From positions 186,001-250,000 of the forward strand of contig NZ_JACHYE010000005.1 in the NCBI RefSeq assembly GCF_014192645.1: DNA of 64,000 nt, in the 5' to 3' direction. The notes under the pieces are model-generated. The model saw only the letters and a list, made by a program, of their open reading frames with translations, was not told the DNA's origin and did no database searches. The stretch's first letter is position 1. The number at the start of each line of letters is the position of its first letter. This document shows, one piece after another, positions 45,247-54,260 of the stretch. The position numbers were made by a program, and so were the translations under genes. Source of the stretch: Herbaspirillum sp. Sphag64 (lineage in GTDB: Bacteria; Pseudomonadota; Gammaproteobacteria; Burkholderiales; Burkholderiaceae_D).

Positions 45247-46239
45247 CTATGGTTTGTGGACGTAGTCCCAATGCATGGATTTCATCTCGTCAAGATTCTT
45301 CTTAACCCATTCGATGCAATCGTCAAGTCCGTCGTCGAGCCCGACCTGATCCTTCCACCCCAGAGTACTACGCAGCTTGGTGCTATCGAGCATGTAGGCA
45401 GCATCCTTACCCAGGCGCTCACCGACTACCTCAACACACGTATCGAAATCAACCTCCAGCTTCGCACAGATTTTCTCTACCAACGCCCGCACCGTGACAA
45501 TATCGTCGGTCGAAATATGGTAGGTCTGTCCAGCAACGCCCTCGGTGGCAATTTTGATGGTCGCGCTGGAGACATCACGCATATGGATAAATGAACGACG
45601 CGAATGTCCACCACCATGCAATTGCAATTTCTTCCCAGTCAAAATCGACAGGATAGTACGGGGAATTATGCGATAAAGCTGTTGACCCGGGCCATAGACA
45701 TTTGCCGCACGGGTGAATACAACTGGGAAACCGTAGGCATCAAAATATGTCTTCAAGCTCATATCCGAGGCAGCACGCGACACAGCATACGGCGTGCTCG
45801 GATTAAACGGCGTATCTTCTTTGATAAATCCATCTGTGCTGCCATAAACTTCCGGCGTCGTGACGTGCACGTATTTATCCAAAAAATCGCAATGGCGCAA
45901 GGCTTCGTGCAAACGGACTGTCGCGACAACATTTGTGGCAAACCACTGGTCAGGGTTCTTCCAGCTTTCCGCAACCATGCTTTGCGCCGCAAAATTGACA
46001 ACGTAGCCTGGTTTTTCCTGTTTTATCAATGCCATCATAGGCGCCAGATCATTGTTCAGATCATATTGATAAAAACGAAAATTCGCATCCTTGCCACTCC
46101 AGCGGTAAGGCAAAAATGCGCTATGCGGCTCAGCAGAGCGACTAGTACCGATAACCTCATGCCCCTGCTGCAGCAGGGAGTCGGCAAAGCTAGCGCCGGA
46201 AAACGAATTGCTTCCGATAATAAAATATTTATTCGCCAT
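45247..46239 (-). CDS. GDP-mannose/dTDP-glucose 4,6-dehydratase-like SDR with YxxxR
   Basis: About 330 residues from the ATG at 46239, 2 bases after the SIS gene. GSNSFSGAS is a modified glycine-rich cofactor loop; TTPEVYG is the serine/threonine block; the catalytic motif reads Y151-A-V-S-R155, with arginine in place of lysine. The domain RAANVYGPGQQLYRIIPRTI is well kept, so it is probably a genuine subfamily and not decay. It may oxidise or dehydrate an NDP-heptose (DmhA-like) or an NDP-hexose. Confidence 0.86.
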   Translation of the reverse strand: MANKYFIIGSNSFSGASFADSLLQQGHEVIGTSRSAEPHSAFLPYRWSGKDANFRFYQYDLNNDLAPMMALIKQEKPGYVVNFAAQSMVAESWKNPDQWFATNVVATVRLHEALRHCDFLDKYVHVTTPEVYGSTDGFIKEDTPFNPSTPYAVSRAASDMSLKTYFDAYGFPVVFTRAANVYGPGQQLYRIIPRTILSILTGKKLQLHGGGHSRRSFIHMRDVSSATIKIATEGVAGQTYHISTDDIVTVRALVEKICAKLEVDFDTCVEVVGERLGKDAAYMLDSTKLRSTLGWKDQVGLDDGLDDCIEWVKKNLDEMKSMHWDYVHKP

Positions 46240-46241
46240 GT

Positions 46242-46829
46242 TTATTTCGCTACAGGTTGATTTTCGTACAGCCACTGCATGAGCATGTGACCGACCACAA
46301 GTTGCATGTCTTCGGCGATCTGCATGTCATTGACATCGAAATGAATCGGAATGTCGGCCAAGGCTTTCGCCTTTCCACCGGTGTAGCCAAGGATAGCGCA
46401 GGAGGTCACACCCATGACTTTGGCTTGTTCCAGCACCTTCAGAATATTGGGCGAGTTGCCGCTTCCAGACAAGACAATCAGCAAGTCGCCCGGCTGCGCC
46501 TGGACTGCAAGCTGCTCGGAATAAATACTGTCGTAGCCAACGTCATTGGCCAAGCAAGTGATGACAGCTGCATTCGCAGACAGCGAGGAAACACGCATAC
46601 CGCCACCGGTTCGTTTTGCAATGCCATACAAGTAGTCATTGGCTAAATGAATGGCGTTACCTGCGCTGCCACCGTTACCACAAAAAAACACCTGGTGACC
46701 GGTAATCCAGCACTCACGCATTGCTTGACCCAGTTGAGCCACGCCATCCCAATCGGAACGCGACAGCACTTCCTGCATGCGACTTGCGTAGCCGCGAAAA
46801 CTCTCGATCGATAAATGACTTGTCTTCAT
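46242..46829 (-). CDS. SIS-domain phosphosugar isomerase (GmhA-like)
   Basis: About 195 residues from the ATG at 46829, typical length for sedoheptulose-7-phosphate isomerase. FCGNGGSAGNAIHLANDYLYG and LIVLSGSGNSPNILK are the phosphate-binding loops of the GmhA family. With transketolase activity next door it could turn sedoheptulose 7-phosphate into a heptose 7-phosphate. The start abuts the SDR upstream with a 2-base gap. Confidence 0.88.
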   Translation of the reverse strand: MKTSHLSIESFRGYASRMQEVLSRSDWDGVAQLGQAMRECWITGHQVFFCGNGGSAGNAIHLANDYLYGIAKRTGGGMRVSSLSANAAVITCLANDVGYDSIYSEQLAVQAQPGDLLIVLSGSGNSPNILKVLEQAKVMGVTSCAILGYTGGKAKALADIPIHFDVNDMQIAEDMQLVVGHMLMQWLYENQPVAK

Positions 46830-46831
46830 CG

Positions 46832-47776
46832 TTATTTCGGAGCCAATACAGTCTGCTCCATCCATTTCAAGTTGTAATAACGGTCTTCGTCCTTCAATAC
46901 GCCGCTGCGATATTTCTCAATAATCTCTGCAATCGCAATTTCAACCGACTTGGATGGTTTGAAACCTGTCGCCAACAGCTTGTCCGAATTGACGCGATAA
47001 GAACGTGGGTCGTTGGATTCTGTAACAACAATATCGACCGGCAAATGTTTCGCCACCATTTTTGCAATATCGAGTATCGAAATATTTTCGAATCCAGCGT
47101 TGTACACGCCCGTAACTTCAGGGTGATCAATCAAATGCAGGTAGACGTCAGTGATGTCGTCAATATGAATGTTCGGACGGACCTGAGTACCACCGAAGAC
47201 AGTAATTTTGCCTTTCGACAAAGCTTGCATCGTCAGCAAATTAACGGAAACGTCAAGACGCATGCGCGGCGAATAGCCGCAGACAGTTGCGGGACGGACA
47301 ATCTGCACGATCATTCGATCCTTGTAGCTCATCAACACAGGCTCAGAGACCATTTTCGTCTTGTTGTACTCGGAAATTGGCTTGAGTTCCAGGTCTTCAG
47401 TAACTTGCAACTCTTCCTTGACGCCGTAAACGCTACCGGATGATGCATAAATGAATTGTTTGACACCTTTGCGAACGGCCTTATCAGCCAGTTGCATCGT
47501 TGCTAGCGCGCTGATCTCCCACGTCAGTTTCGGATCGAGATCGCCGCAGGGATCGTTTGCGACGGAGGACAAATGAATGATGGTATCGACACCGTCGAGC
47601 GAGATATTGTCGATATCGCGGACGTCACCCTTGGTGACTGTCAACTGGGGATGAGGCTCAAGGAAGTTGCCAAACCATTGGGTATCCAGCACTTCAACTG
47701 CGTAGCCTCGTTTGAGCAATTTTGGAACCAGTACTGTTCCTTTGTAACCACAACCGCCGGTAACCAATATTTTCAT
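46832..47776 (-). CDS. NAD-dependent epimerase/dehydratase
   Basis: A 314-residue extended SDR. VTGGCGYKGTVLVPKLL binds NAD, YASSGSVYG is the serine block and YNKTK holds catalytic tyrosine and lysine. NIHIDDITDVYLHL and a C-terminal nucleotide-binding region follow. It heads the run of genes to the SIS isomerase, SDR and transketolase subunits. The substrate is likely an NDP-sugar, C4 or C6 chemistry being plausible. Confidence 0.87.
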   Translation of the reverse strand: MKILVTGGCGYKGTVLVPKLLKRGYAVEVLDTQWFGNFLEPHPQLTVTKGDVRDIDNISLDGVDTIIHLSSVANDPCGDLDPKLTWEISALATMQLADKAVRKGVKQFIYASSGSVYGVKEELQVTEDLELKPISEYNKTKMVSEPVLMSYKDRMIVQIVRPATVCGYSPRMRLDVSVNLLTMQALSKGKITVFGGTQVRPNIHIDDITDVYLHLIDHPEVTGVYNAGFENISILDIAKMVAKHLPVDIVVTESNDPRSYRVNSDKLLATGFKPSKSVEIAIAEIIEKYRSGVLKDEDRYYNLKWMEQTVLAPK

Positions 47777-47876
47777 ATAACCCCAATTATCTGTTCTAAA
47801 AATTAACTACTGTCAGATTGTTGATTTGCACCGAATTAGCATGCAAACAATTTCATATTATAGAGACAAAGCAGCA

Positions 47877-48647
47877 TTATAAAGACCATCCGTCATCCAC
47901 GACGATATTTTGACCATTTACATATGTCGACATATTTCCCAAAAGAAACAACAGAACACCCTGAAGATCGGCTGGGTCGAGCATCCCTTTGGACGAAGCG
48001 CGGCTATTATAGCGTTCAAGGAATTCAGTCGGCTGGCCGTCCAGGATCCCTCCAGGACTAATGCAATTTACCCTGATATTATCTCTCTGAAAATATCTCG
48101 CCATATATTTAGTCAGATGAATGACAGCTGACTTTATCGCCGCGTATTCGACCGGCATAGTCATGGCGGTACCATCGTAAATATCGAAACGCGGAGCGAT
48201 CACTCCATAGATGGATGCCATATTGATAATATTCCCGCTGCCCTGAGTCTTGAAATAGGCAGCAAATTGCTGAGCGGTCAAAAAATACCCACCCAAGTGC
48301 AACGACACATTTTGGTTAAAATCTTCAAATGTCACGTCTTCAAACTTGCGACCATATTGCTTCGTGCGTGGGTAGGCATTGTTGACAACTGCGTCAATGC
48401 TTCCGTATCGCTGATGCAAATCGGCAATCAAGTCATTAATCGATTGTTTCGACGTGATATCGAGCTTCCCATAAATAACCTGCCCTGAATATCCCTGGGA
48501 CTGAATTGCTTCCACAGCGGCACGGCCTCCAGACTCATCACGATCAGCAATGACTGCAACACCACCCTGCTCGGCAATGGTCTTGGCGAACGAGCGACCG
48601 ATAAGACCTGCCCCCCCGGTTACGACAACAATTTTGTCTTTCAACAT
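47877..48647 (-). CDS. ptmA: SDR oxidoreductase PtmA
   Basis: About 256 residues from the ATG at 48647, 16 bases after legF. A classical SDR with VVTGGAGLIGRSFA, YAAIK catalytic residues and NCISPGGILDGQ. In Campylobacter jejuni the PtmA homologue is needed for legionaminic acid synthesis and is thought to act early, with PtmF, in making the GlcN precursor. The gene order ptmA-legF-ptmF-ptmE supports that assignment. Its precise reaction is not settled. Confidence 0.83.
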   Translation of the reverse strand: MLKDKIVVVTGGAGLIGRSFAKTIAEQGGVAVIADRDESGGRAAVEAIQSQGYSGQVIYGKLDITSKQSINDLIADLHQRYGSIDAVVNNAYPRTKQYGRKFEDVTFEDFNQNVSLHLGGYFLTAQQFAAYFKTQGSGNIINMASIYGVIAPRFDIYDGTAMTMPVEYAAIKSAVIHLTKYMARYFQRDNIRVNCISPGGILDGQPTEFLERYNSRASSKGMLDPADLQGVLLFLLGNMSTYVNGQNIVVDDGWSL

Positions 48648-48663
48648 TCCATTTTCTCCAACT

Positions 48664-49383
48664 TTATGTCGCAATGGGACTCGATCCGGCAATGCGCTCC
48701 TGCATCAGTAGCTCGACTAGTTTGAAATCAATTTCGGAATCGATATCGATCGAGCGCTCTTCCGGCATCACATACAATTTAGTATCTGGATTGAAGACAG
48801 AATCAGTAGCAAACAAAACATCGTGCTGCCAAACATAAATGGACGCATTCATGTCATAGCACGGTGGTGCATCCTGCCGTCGAACGATGCTAGCCGCCGG
48901 AGGCTTCGACAAACCGACGAAACCAGCAGCATTGAGTTCGACCAGATTGAAGTACGGTGAACGGCGCGCCGGCATAGCGGTGATGACGTTAGCAACACCA
49001 CTGCCCTCTAGCAGCGCGACCGCCCCTTCAATATCCTCGGAGAGCCGCAGTGGCGAGGTTGCATCGAGATCGACCAGAGTCTCGAAGCGCTTGGCTGAAA
49101 GTCGCTCGACTTCAGCAACACAATGCCTGATCACCGGTAGTTTTGCTGCATGATCAGTCGCCAGCTCGGCAGGACGTCGAATCAGGTAATCGACGCCAAG
49201 TGATTGCGCGATATCCAATATCTGGGTTGAGTCGCTACTGACTGCAATTGCGTCAAACAAACCTGATGCGCGAGCTTGCTCCACGGTATATGCGATCAAT
49301 GGTTTTCCCTGCAATAGGCGAACATTTTTCCCTTTAACGCCTTTGGAGCCGCCGCGCGCGCATATCGTGCAAAGACGCCTCAT
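48664..49383 (-). CDS. legF: CMP-legionaminic acid synthetase (LegF/PtmB)
   Basis: About 239 residues from the ATG at 49383, coupled by ATGA to ptmF. CTICARGGSKGVKGKN is the CTP-binding signature of acylneuraminate cytidylyltransferases, and LVDLDATSPLRLSEDI the second conserved block. It activates the nonulosonic acid to its CMP form, the donor for transfer to a glycan. NeuA or PseF functions are alternatives; the leg neighbours favour LegF. Confidence 0.9.
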   Translation of the reverse strand: MRRLCTICARGGSKGVKGKNVRLLQGKPLIAYTVEQARASGLFDAIAVSSDSTQILDIAQSLGVDYLIRRPAELATDHAAKLPVIRHCVAEVERLSAKRFETLVDLDATSPLRLSEDIEGAVALLEGSGVANVITAMPARRSPYFNLVELNAAGFVGLSKPPAASIVRRQDAPPCYDMNASIYVWQHDVLFATDSVFNPDTKLYVMPEERSIDIDSEIDFKLVELLMQERIAGSSPIAT

Positions 49384-50306
49384 CGCGCAACCCATTGCGA
49401 AGTTTGTACCGCCACTTCCGCAGCATCGATCAATCGCATTGTTTCATTTCCTTCAGCAAAGGTACACAGCATCCCTTGGTCGCAGTGGGCATTCGCCGCA
49501 AGAGCTGCACGGTGCATTGAGATATAACTTTCGTCACGCTCACTCGCAATGGTTTCCATATTGCCGTTGCATGAAATCGTACCTCGGACCAAATCTGCTT
49601 CTACGGTGAGTTTGGCTGTATTAACCACAATAGAACGGCGCCCGGGGCGATCTAAATAATTGATCTGCACAGTCACAATCGGGCAAGCTGGGGTTTCCAG
49701 TAATAAGGCAAATGAATCGTCACTGTTGATTTCCAGGGCACTGAGTTGACCTCCCAGCGCAGCGACCCGAGTCCATCCTCCAAATAGCCAGAGCACGTAA
49801 TCGATTTCGTGACTCAGGTCACGCAATACGCCGCCTCCGCGTACACGATCCGCAGAATAGCTAGTACGATAATCCGTGCCAGGCCGCCAGTCAGGAAGAT
49901 ACTGGCCCGCATAGACTTGCGCAGCCAAAATCTGTTCGCCAGCCAATATCTGCCGCAACCGCTGCAGCACGGCGTGGAAGCGCAAATTATAGGCGACGAA
50001 AACCCGTGAATAATCTGCGACTTCAATATGCCGGACGTGATCAAACAAGGGTTTTTCAACCAAAATCTTTCCCGAAAAATTCAAGGAAAGCAGCTTATCC
50101 AGCACTAGATGATGCTCGTCCGTACTACTGGCGATGACAACGTAATCCGGCACCTCGTTCTGCAGCGCCGTTTCCAACAGAGCATAACGTATAGGAAATT
50201 CGATCGGACGCCTGCTGACTACCACCGTGCGCAGTCCCAACCCGGCCAATATCCGGGCATGACGGGCACCGATAGAGCCAAACCCGACTATCAGCGCCGT
50301 GGTCAT
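49380..50306 (-). CDS. ptmF: Gfo/Idh/MocA oxidoreductase PtmF
   Basis: About 308 residues from the ATG at 50306, ATGA-coupled to ptmE. IVGFGSIGARHARIL is the Rossmann motif, ILVEKPLF the E-K-P motif of the Gfo/Idh/MocA family, and RDLSHEIDYVLWLFG the substrate-site histidine region. The homologue in Campylobacter is required for legionaminic acid and is placed at the GlcN-phosphate supply step. Its place in this run makes the name likely. Confidence 0.85.
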   Translation of the reverse strand: MTTALIVGFGSIGARHARILAGLGLRTVVVSRRPIEFPIRYALLETALQNEVPDYVVIASSTDEHHLVLDKLLSLNFSGKILVEKPLFDHVRHIEVADYSRVFVAYNLRFHAVLQRLRQILAGEQILAAQVYAGQYLPDWRPGTDYRTSYSADRVRGGGVLRDLSHEIDYVLWLFGGWTRVAALGGQLSALEINSDDSFALLLETPACPIVTVQINYLDRPGRRSIVVNTAKLTVEADLVRGTISCNGNMETIASERDESYISMHRAALAANAHCDQGMLCTFAEGNETMRLIDAAEVAVQTSQWVAR

Positions 50307-51352
50307 GAAAATACCGAATGATATTCGCCGTTGGCCTTTTCGTAATCGGCAAGATGCCCCACATCCATCCAATATTCGATAACAGGAAAGACAACCGCTT
50401 CATCCTTGCGATCGATCAATGTATTGAATAACGTAGGCATATCGAGAAACGTATTTTGCGGTATCAGATCAAGCGCGTTCGGATCCAGAACGTATATACC
50501 GGCATTCACGAAAAACCGCTGGATCGGCTTTTCTTCGATACCAACAATCCGAAGACTTTCAACGTTAACCACCCCGTACGGAATCTGATAGTCGTATTCA
50601 CGCACACCCATGGTCGCAACGGCATTCTGCTTCCCGTGAAAATCTAACATTTGATTGAAATTCACTTTTGTCAGCAAATCACCATTCATGACAAAAAATG
50701 GTTCAGCCGGTCGTTCGGGCAAAAGGCTAAGCGCACCTGCTGTACCTAGCCGCTCGTCTTCATGCAGATACCGAATTTCAACGCCAAAGCGCGAGCCATC
50801 GCCAAAATAATCCTTCACCATATCTGCCATATAATTTACAGAGATATAAAAGTGTCGGAAACCATAGTCGATGAAATTTGTCAAAATGGTTTCAAGCAAT
50901 GGCTTGTTACCAACTTTGAGCATCGGCTTTGGGCAATCCTGAGTCAATGGTCGGAGGCGGCTCCCGAGCCCGCCCGCCATGAGGACAACCCAATTGCTTT
51001 TGTTCGAGGTTTGAATCAAACCGTCCAAAGTATCCAGGCCGACGACGATGCGATCATCATCGACCAGTGGCATGTGATGCACGCCTTTACGCTTCATCGC
51101 GTTTAAGATCGTGTCATACCCGGCATTGAAATGCTCTACATTCGGATGCCGGTTCATAATCAAGCCAACGGGCTCAGAGAGAGCCAATCCTTTTAAGATT
51201 CCGCGGCGCACGTCGCCGTCTGTAACAGTGCCAAGCAGCCGACCATCGCCATCGACTACTAAGACAATCTGCATACCACTGCGATCCAGCATCTGGATTG
51301 CATCCTTGATCGAGACATCCTGCGATACCAGAACCTCTTTCCACTTATTCAT
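50303..51352 (-). CDS. ptmE: CBS-domain nucleotidyltransferase PtmE (glucosamine-1-phosphate guanylyltransferase)
   Basis: A 349-residue protein: two CBS repeats in residues about 1-115, then an NTP-transferase domain (LMAGGLGSRLRPLT, CPKPMLKVGNKPLL). This CBS-nucleotidyltransferase fusion is the hallmark of PtmE, which makes GDP-GlcN in the GDP-linked legionaminic acid route of Campylobacter. Its stop and start overlap both neighbours (4 and 8 bases). The CBS pair could sense a nucleotide. Confidence 0.9.
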   Translation of the reverse strand: MNKWKEVLVSQDVSIKDAIQMLDRSGMQIVLVVDGDGRLLGTVTDGDVRRGILKGLALSEPVGLIMNRHPNVEHFNAGYDTILNAMKRKGVHHMPLVDDDRIVVGLDTLDGLIQTSNKSNWVVLMAGGLGSRLRPLTQDCPKPMLKVGNKPLLETILTNFIDYGFRHFYISVNYMADMVKDYFGDGSRFGVEIRYLHEDERLGTAGALSLLPERPAEPFFVMNGDLLTKVNFNQMLDFHGKQNAVATMGVREYDYQIPYGVVNVESLRIVGIEEKPIQRFFVNAGIYVLDPNALDLIPQNTFLDMPTLFNTLIDRKDEAVVFPVIEYWMDVGHLADYEKANGEYHSVFS

Positions 51353-52010
51353 CTTTCACCTCTTTAGCTGGCACACCGATCACAGTCTCGCCAGCGGGTA
51401 TATCCCTGATCACAACAGCACCGGCGGCAATCATGCAATTCGCACCTATATGAATACCCTGAACAATCGTGGCGCCTGCACCAACATGCACATAATCGCC
51501 AACCGTTACCCCTCCGGATAAGACTGCACCAGGTGCAATATGAACATGTGCGCCAATATGACAATCGTGATCTATCGATGCACGTGTGTTGACGATGGTA
51601 TTGTCTCCAATACTGGTGCCGGTCTGCAGTACCGCACCTGCCATGATCTGTACGCCCTCTCCCAGGGCAACATCGGGCGCAATGATAGCCGATGGATGAA
51701 TCACATCAAGAAAGCGATATCCTGCTGACCTGAAACGCTTGAACAAGGTCACCCTGCCAAGGGTATCGAGCGCAGCACCCTTTTTGCCAATAGCGATACC
51801 AACACTGCCAACACCATTGACGAGTTGTATGTCGTCCGGCGAATAGGCGAGCGCAACATCATCGCCACCTAACACAGCCGCATGATGTAGCGGTGAATCG
51901 ACCTTTAATGGATTGCTATCGGTGAATCCTGATATTTCAAGCGGAAGCAAGGCATCAGCAAGCACCCGTGCATGACCACCTGCCCCCAAGATAATGATAG
52001 GTTTGCTCAA
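51345..52010 (-). CDS. legH: PglD/NeuD-type sugar O/N-acetyltransferase (LegH)
   Basis: A 221-residue protein with an N-terminal Rossmann-like PglD_N domain (IIILGAGGHARVLADALL) and a C-terminal left-handed beta-helix of hexapeptide repeats (VHIAPGAVLSGGVTVGDYVHVGAGA). It would N-acetylate the 4-amino group made by LegC. It overlaps legI by four bases and ptmE by eight. NeuD-like O-acetylation of the finished sugar is the alternative. Confidence 0.87.
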   Translation of the reverse strand: MSKPIIILGAGGHARVLADALLPLEISGFTDSNPLKVDSPLHHAAVLGGDDVALAYSPDDIQLVNGVGSVGIAIGKKGAALDTLGRVTLFKRFRSAGYRFLDVIHPSAIIAPDVALGEGVQIMAGAVLQTGTSIGDNTIVNTRASIDHDCHIGAHVHIAPGAVLSGGVTVGDYVHVGAGATIVQGIHIGANCMIAAGAVVIRDIPAGETVIGVPAKEVKDE

Positions 52011-53095
52011 GACAGCACCTTATCGTCTGCCAAGTAATTTCGATCAGCAGGTTTTCCGATGTAATCCCAATATCTAATTGGAGCTATTCCATCACCAGGG
52101 CGCTTGACGGTCAAATTATCGATCGTAAAGAGCTCACCTTGTGCAATATCAACGGCAGCGACAAGACTTTTCCGTGCGATCGCACGGTTCTTCAATTCTG
52201 AGCTTGCCGGCTGCTTGATAGAAGAGCCCAATGCCAACTCAACTTCGCGTATCGATTGCACCATTGCTTTCAACTCATCTGGCTCCAATGAAGCCTTATG
52301 ATCCGGCCCCGGAAGGCTACGATCAAGCGTAAAGTGTTTCTCAATCAACGTGGCCCCTAGTGCCACCGCTGCGACCGGAACGGCGATACCAACAGTATGA
52401 TCTGAATAGCCGACCGACAGACCAAATTGCGACGCAATGGTATTCATCGCATGCAGGTTCACATCTTCGAATGGCGCAGGATATTCCGTTGTGCAATGTA
52501 GCAATGTCACATTTTTGCGAAGCAAAGATTGCCCCTCGCTCGTTATATACGCAGATTCAAATGCAGCCAGTGATGGCAATCTATCTGGCACGTTGCCTTG
52601 AATATATCCAAATGCAAGAACACTAAGCGCTGTCTTGATTTCATCCATTGTACTCATGCCCGTTGACACAATCGCCGGCTTGCCGGTTTGTGCCACAGCC
52701 AACAAAAGAGGCGCATTAGTTATATCGCCAGACGATAATTTGACGCGAGGCATGTCGAAATTACCGACAAGCAATTGCAGACTCTCATGGTCGAATGGCG
52801 TTGAGAGAAATTCAATATTGTGAGTCGCGCAATGCGCAATCAATGCGCGGTGATCGGCTTCGCTCAGTTCAAGTTTACGAATCATTTCATGCTGCGATTC
52901 CTGCACATCGGTCGTAGACAACTGATATTGGGCTTTAGGCGCGGAACGACTAACTAACTTATTGGCTTTGAATGTTTGAAACTTGACCGCGTCGGCACCG
53001 GCGAATGCCGCCGCCTCAACCAATTTTTTCGCCAGTTCCAGCGAACCATTATGATTAACGCCGGCTTCCGCGATGATATAAACACTATTACGCAT
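52007..53095 (-). CDS. legI: Legionaminic acid synthase (LegI, NeuB family)
   Basis: About 362 residues from the ATG at 53095; further in-frame ATGs lie at 53101 and 53104. AEAGVNHNGSLELAKKL and VKFQTFKANKLVS are NeuB signatures, and a C-terminal SAF antifreeze-like domain closes the active site. It condenses phosphoenolpyruvate with the 6-deoxy-diamino-mannose precursor to form legionaminic acid. NeuB (sialic acid) and PseI share the fold; legB, legC and legG decide the name. Confidence 0.92.
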   Translation of the reverse strand: MRNSVYIIAEAGVNHNGSLELAKKLVEAAAFAGADAVKFQTFKANKLVSRSAPKAQYQLSTTDVQESQHEMIRKLELSEADHRALIAHCATHNIEFLSTPFDHESLQLLVGNFDMPRVKLSSGDITNAPLLLAVAQTGKPAIVSTGMSTMDEIKTALSVLAFGYIQGNVPDRLPSLAAFESAYITSEGQSLLRKNVTLLHCTTEYPAPFEDVNLHAMNTIASQFGLSVGYSDHTVGIAVPVAAVALGATLIEKHFTLDRSLPGPDHKASLEPDELKAMVQSIREVELALGSSIKQPASSELKNRAIARKSLVAAVDIAQGELFTIDNLTVKRPGDGIAPIRYWDYIGKPADRNYLADDKVLS

Positions 53096-54260
53096 GGCCA
53101 TCATCCAATCCAAAAAAATGCTTCTTCAACAAGCTTTGCGGGTCAACAAGCTGCCTCAACACATCACAGATACGCCCCGCACTTTTTCCATCACCGTAGG
53201 GGTTCTCGACATCGCTGCAATCTGCAGCAAGAGCAGCCTTCAGAGCGCTCACAATCTCTGGCTCAGTCACACCACAATTGAAGGTCGATGCAGCCTGCAA
53301 TCGACCTTTTTGGCGATCACCGATATTCACCACTGGCTTGCCAAACGACGGCGCTTCGTACAAACCGCTAGACGAATTTCCAACGACAACATCAACTTGC
53401 GCCATCAAGCTCAAATACCTGATTTGCCCCAAAGACGTATAGGCTTTGGCGTGCGGGCGACGGGCGACGAAATCATCGATCAGAGCGACAATCAAGGAAC
53501 CGTCAGTGTCAGAATTGGGCTTAGTAAAAACGATTCCAAACTCGTCCCCCAAGGAATCAAGTGCCGCCAGCACGGCACCAAACTGCACCGATACAGACTG
53601 TGTTTCCAAGGTAACTGGATGAAATGTCACCAATAGATTTTTTTCACGTAACCGGAAATCGAGGGATTGCTCGAGTGCTGCCCGGTCCATCAAAGTCATC
53701 CGACGGATGAAATCAAGACCAGGGCTACCCACATTGAAAATGTATTGGGGATTTTCACCTAATTGGCGGACTCTTCGCGCTGCTTCAGCATTCGTGACGA
53801 AATGAAGATGCGACATTTTAGTAATACTGTGACGGATTCCTTCGTCAAAGGCGCCCTCCGTCGTATCGCCGCCTGCGATATGCGCTATAGGAATTCTCGC
53901 AACCAATGCCGCCTGGGCTGCCGCCAATACTTCATAGCGATCACCTAACACCAGAAGAACATCTGGCCGCAAACGCTCTAAAGCATCGGCGCAACCGATA
54001 ACACCCAATCCAATCGATTTTCCAATGCCAACCGGTGTATCACTGGACAGCAACATATCGACCTTGGCATCGATTGAAAATCCATCCTCTTCAATCGTTC
54101 GATAGGTTAGGCCAAACTGAGGGGCAAGGTGCATGCCCGTCACGATTAATTGCAACTCGAGGGAAGGATCCTGATCAATCTCTTTCATGACCCAATACAA
54201 CAAACCGTATTCAGCTCGGCTGCCAGTAACAACGCAAATCTTTTTCTTAGCGATTGCCAT
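53088..54260 (-). CDS. legG: Hydrolysing NDP-sugar 2-epimerase (LegG, NeuC family)
   Basis: A 390-residue GT-B-fold epimerase. ICVVTGSRAEYGLLYWVMKEI is the NeuC/LegG N-terminus, HIAGGDTTEGAFDEGIRHSITKMSHLHFV the catalytic region and VVGNSSSGLYEAPSFGKP the nucleotide-binding loop. It removes the nucleotide and inverts C2, giving the ManNAc-type substrate for LegI. It overlaps legC by fourteen bases and legI by eight. Confidence 0.93.
   Translation of the reverse strand: MAIAKKKICVVTGSRAEYGLLYWVMKEIDQDPSLELQLIVTGMHLAPQFGLTYRTIEEDGFSIDAKVDMLLSSDTPVGIGKSIGLGVIGCADALERLRPDVLLVLGDRYEVLAAAQAALVARIPIAHIAGGDTTEGAFDEGIRHSITKMSHLHFVTNAEAARRVRQLGENPQYIFNVGSPGLDFIRRMTLMDRAALEQSLDFRLREKNLLVTFHPVTLETQSVSVQFGAVLAALDSLGDEFGIVFTKPNSDTDGSLIVALIDDFVARRPHAKAYTSLGQIRYLSLMAQVDVVVGNSSSGLYEAPSFGKPVVNIGDRQKGRLQAASTFNCGVTEPEIVSALKAALAADCSDVENPYGDGKSAGRICDVLRQLVDPQSLLKKHFFGLDDGHA

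Noticed and set aside
45604-46260. 218-codon plus-strand frame
   Set aside because: Antisense to the dehydratase-like SDR, which has clear SDR motifs.
46721-47443. 240-codon plus-strand frame
   Set aside because: It lies antisense across a well-supported SIS isomerase and SDR; shadow frame.
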